Below the pieces are notes generated by a model. The model saw only the letters and a list, made by a program, of their open reading frames with translations, made no database searches and was not told the DNA's origin. Positions 63,901-64,000 of a DNA stretch of 64,000 bases are shown in pieces (the first letter of the stretch is position 1; each line of letters begins with the position of its first letter). Location: contig JANLFY010000007.1 in assembly GCA_024653485.1 (NCBI GenBank), positions 1 to 64,000 on the forward strand. Reading direction: 5' to 3'. Made by a program: the position numbers and the translations under genes. The DNA is from Bacillota bacterium (lineage in GTDB: Bacteria > Bacillota > SHA-98 > UBA4971).

Positions 63901-64000
63901 CGCGCGCGAAAGAGAGGCTCATACTGGTGGGATCCGCACAGGACCTGACGAAACAGGCCTCTCGCTGGTGTGAAGGGGTCCAAGAGGTGGGTTGGCTGCT
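60990..64000 (+). CDS. addA: ATP-dependent helicase/nuclease subunit A (AddA), 3' part outside the window
   Basis: The frame is open from ATG 60990 to the window end (about 1003 codons, no stop). It has UvrD-type helicase motifs: Walker A SAAAGSGKT (Lys43), TFTESAASEMRERI, STVHSFC, Walker B VLVDEYQDINPVQ, VGDVKQSIYGFR, the MSVHKSKGLEFPVVF block, and motif VI ILYVAMTRAKERL near the right edge. The C-terminal nuclease domain would follow. A Glu/Gly/Pro-rich insert of about 80 residues (62640-62880) separates helicase subdomains. ATGA overlap with addB and GGAGG 9 nt upstream support the start. Confidence 0.96.
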   Translation, partial: MTAAAEAVESLVEKSTVWTAEQWEAIIARGRNLLVSAAAGSGKTSVLVQRIVELVTDGERPVDIDRLLVVTFTESAASEMRERITAALDDLLVRDSGCDAARLARQLALVKKADISTVHSFCHKVVRQHFYRLDIDPTFRVMDEVEAALMRLEVADELFEEGYANKASGRFIDLVDAYGGARGDEALRDLVIRVYDRSRGQPRPDWWFDRITKAFVIEPGACVDALPWTAVVLKSVLRDLERARRLLSRALELAGSPGGPSAYGAALQGDLCACSRILEAARQGGFEGLYEAFTGFAFEKTPRVRAGSCDGALKARVKALRDEAKKLIVAARDTYFSRPPEDLVADLRRTAPLMEELVRIVREFSRRYAEAKRARGLADFSDLEHLCLQALGAWDEAKGRFEPSDIARELAERYEEVLVDEYQDINPVQDAIISLVSRGDNTFMVGDVKQSIYGFRLAEPCLFAEKYRAYSSSTSDCGRRIDLSKNFRSRKAIVDAVNFVFRQVFSEDLAGISYDRSAELSYGADFPDDGGAVDAPVELHIIDTKGGFAHGTDAAEDSNSEETGVRRSPQAPLPVESAAGGEGVAPEENAGEDTDTGEADEPETPWNERGSERRGEGEPTLEEAENLELEGRLIANRISRMVRGAPDAPGPEFRVWDRRAKAYRPVSYRDIVVLMRVTRHRANLLLEVFRQAGVPAYAELGTGYFEATEVEVMLSLLRVIDNPMQDIPLAAVLRSPIGGFTADDLARIRMCRRDEDFYSALKAASEHGTVQPAEDGASPAVCPEDLVERIRRFLGDLERWRTLARRVPLSTLIWTLYRETRYLDFVGGMPGGAQRQANLRALHERARQFDKFSRQGLFRFLRFVERLRDAEGDLGTARALGEAEDVVRIMSVHKSKGLEFPVVFVADLGKELNLRDTVGDVLLHADAGLGPVFYDADRRMKYPTLAHHATRERVRLDALAEEMRILYVAMTRAKERLILVGSAQDLTKQASRWCEGVQEVGWL

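Overview
The window is GC-rich, gene-dense bacterial chromosome. It fits a deep-branching, probably thermophilic, high-GC member of the Bacillota (Limnochordia-, Thermaerobacter- or Fermentithermobacillus-like). The reasons are AddAB rather than RecBCD, an ECF-type S component, a YuiD-family protein, ROK/CUT1 sugar genes, SppA of the short type, strong AGGAGG-type ribosome binding sites with frequent GTG/TTG starts, and many 4-nt ATGA/GTGA/TTGA gene overlaps. No tRNA, rRNA or insertion sequence was seen. The organism assignment is inference.

Layout. (1) 1-8103: the end of a CRISPR array and a complete type I-C operon on the minus strand (cas3-cas5c-cas8c-cas7c-cas4-cas1-cas2), with a probable internally started cas11c inside cas8c. 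(2) 8566-11590: CPBP membrane protease, SfsA nuclease, and CrcB fluoride channel preceded by a recognisable fluoride riboswitch. (3) 11591-21002: a six-gene sugar-sensing and uptake operon: ribose-type binding protein, double ATPase, permease, membrane histidine kinase, a second paralogous binding protein, and an NtrC-type sigma-54 activator. A consensus -24/-12 promoter and an upstream inverted repeat precede the first gene. (4) 21064-23117 (minus): ECF S component and P1-family peptidase. (5) 23442-36600: a glycan-utilisation island: ROK regulator with its own palindromic operator, CUT1 ABC transporter with its ATPase, PHP hydrolase, GH38 alpha-mannosidase, and convergent GH84 hexosaminidase. 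(6) 37088-41841 (minus): zinc-dependent phospholipase-like protein, PflA-like radical SAM protein, YjbQ, YuiD and a truncated YbaK remnant. (7) 42269-47592: SCP2-domain protein followed by a MacAB-like exporter with two permeases, adaptor and ATPase. (8) 47813-52772: RlmD, a DUF1667 remnant, an archaeal-type ornithine cyclodeaminase family protein, SppA and a Yip1 protein. (9) 52810-56866 (minus): an overlapping trio of a SPASM radical SAM enzyme, a membrane protein with a Cys-Ala repeat joined in frame to a TPM lipoprotein domain, and LemA. (10) 57190-64000: AddB and the start of AddA, which runs off the window.

The most interesting places are the radical SAM / Cys-Ala-repeat / TPM / LemA cluster (a possible peptide-modification system), the self-contained sigma-54 sugar-sensing operon, the fluoride riboswitch, and the SCP2-headed exporter. 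A recurrent trait is insertion of low-complexity, probably disordered segments into otherwise conserved enzymes (SfsA, GH38, RlmD, AddA, AddB).
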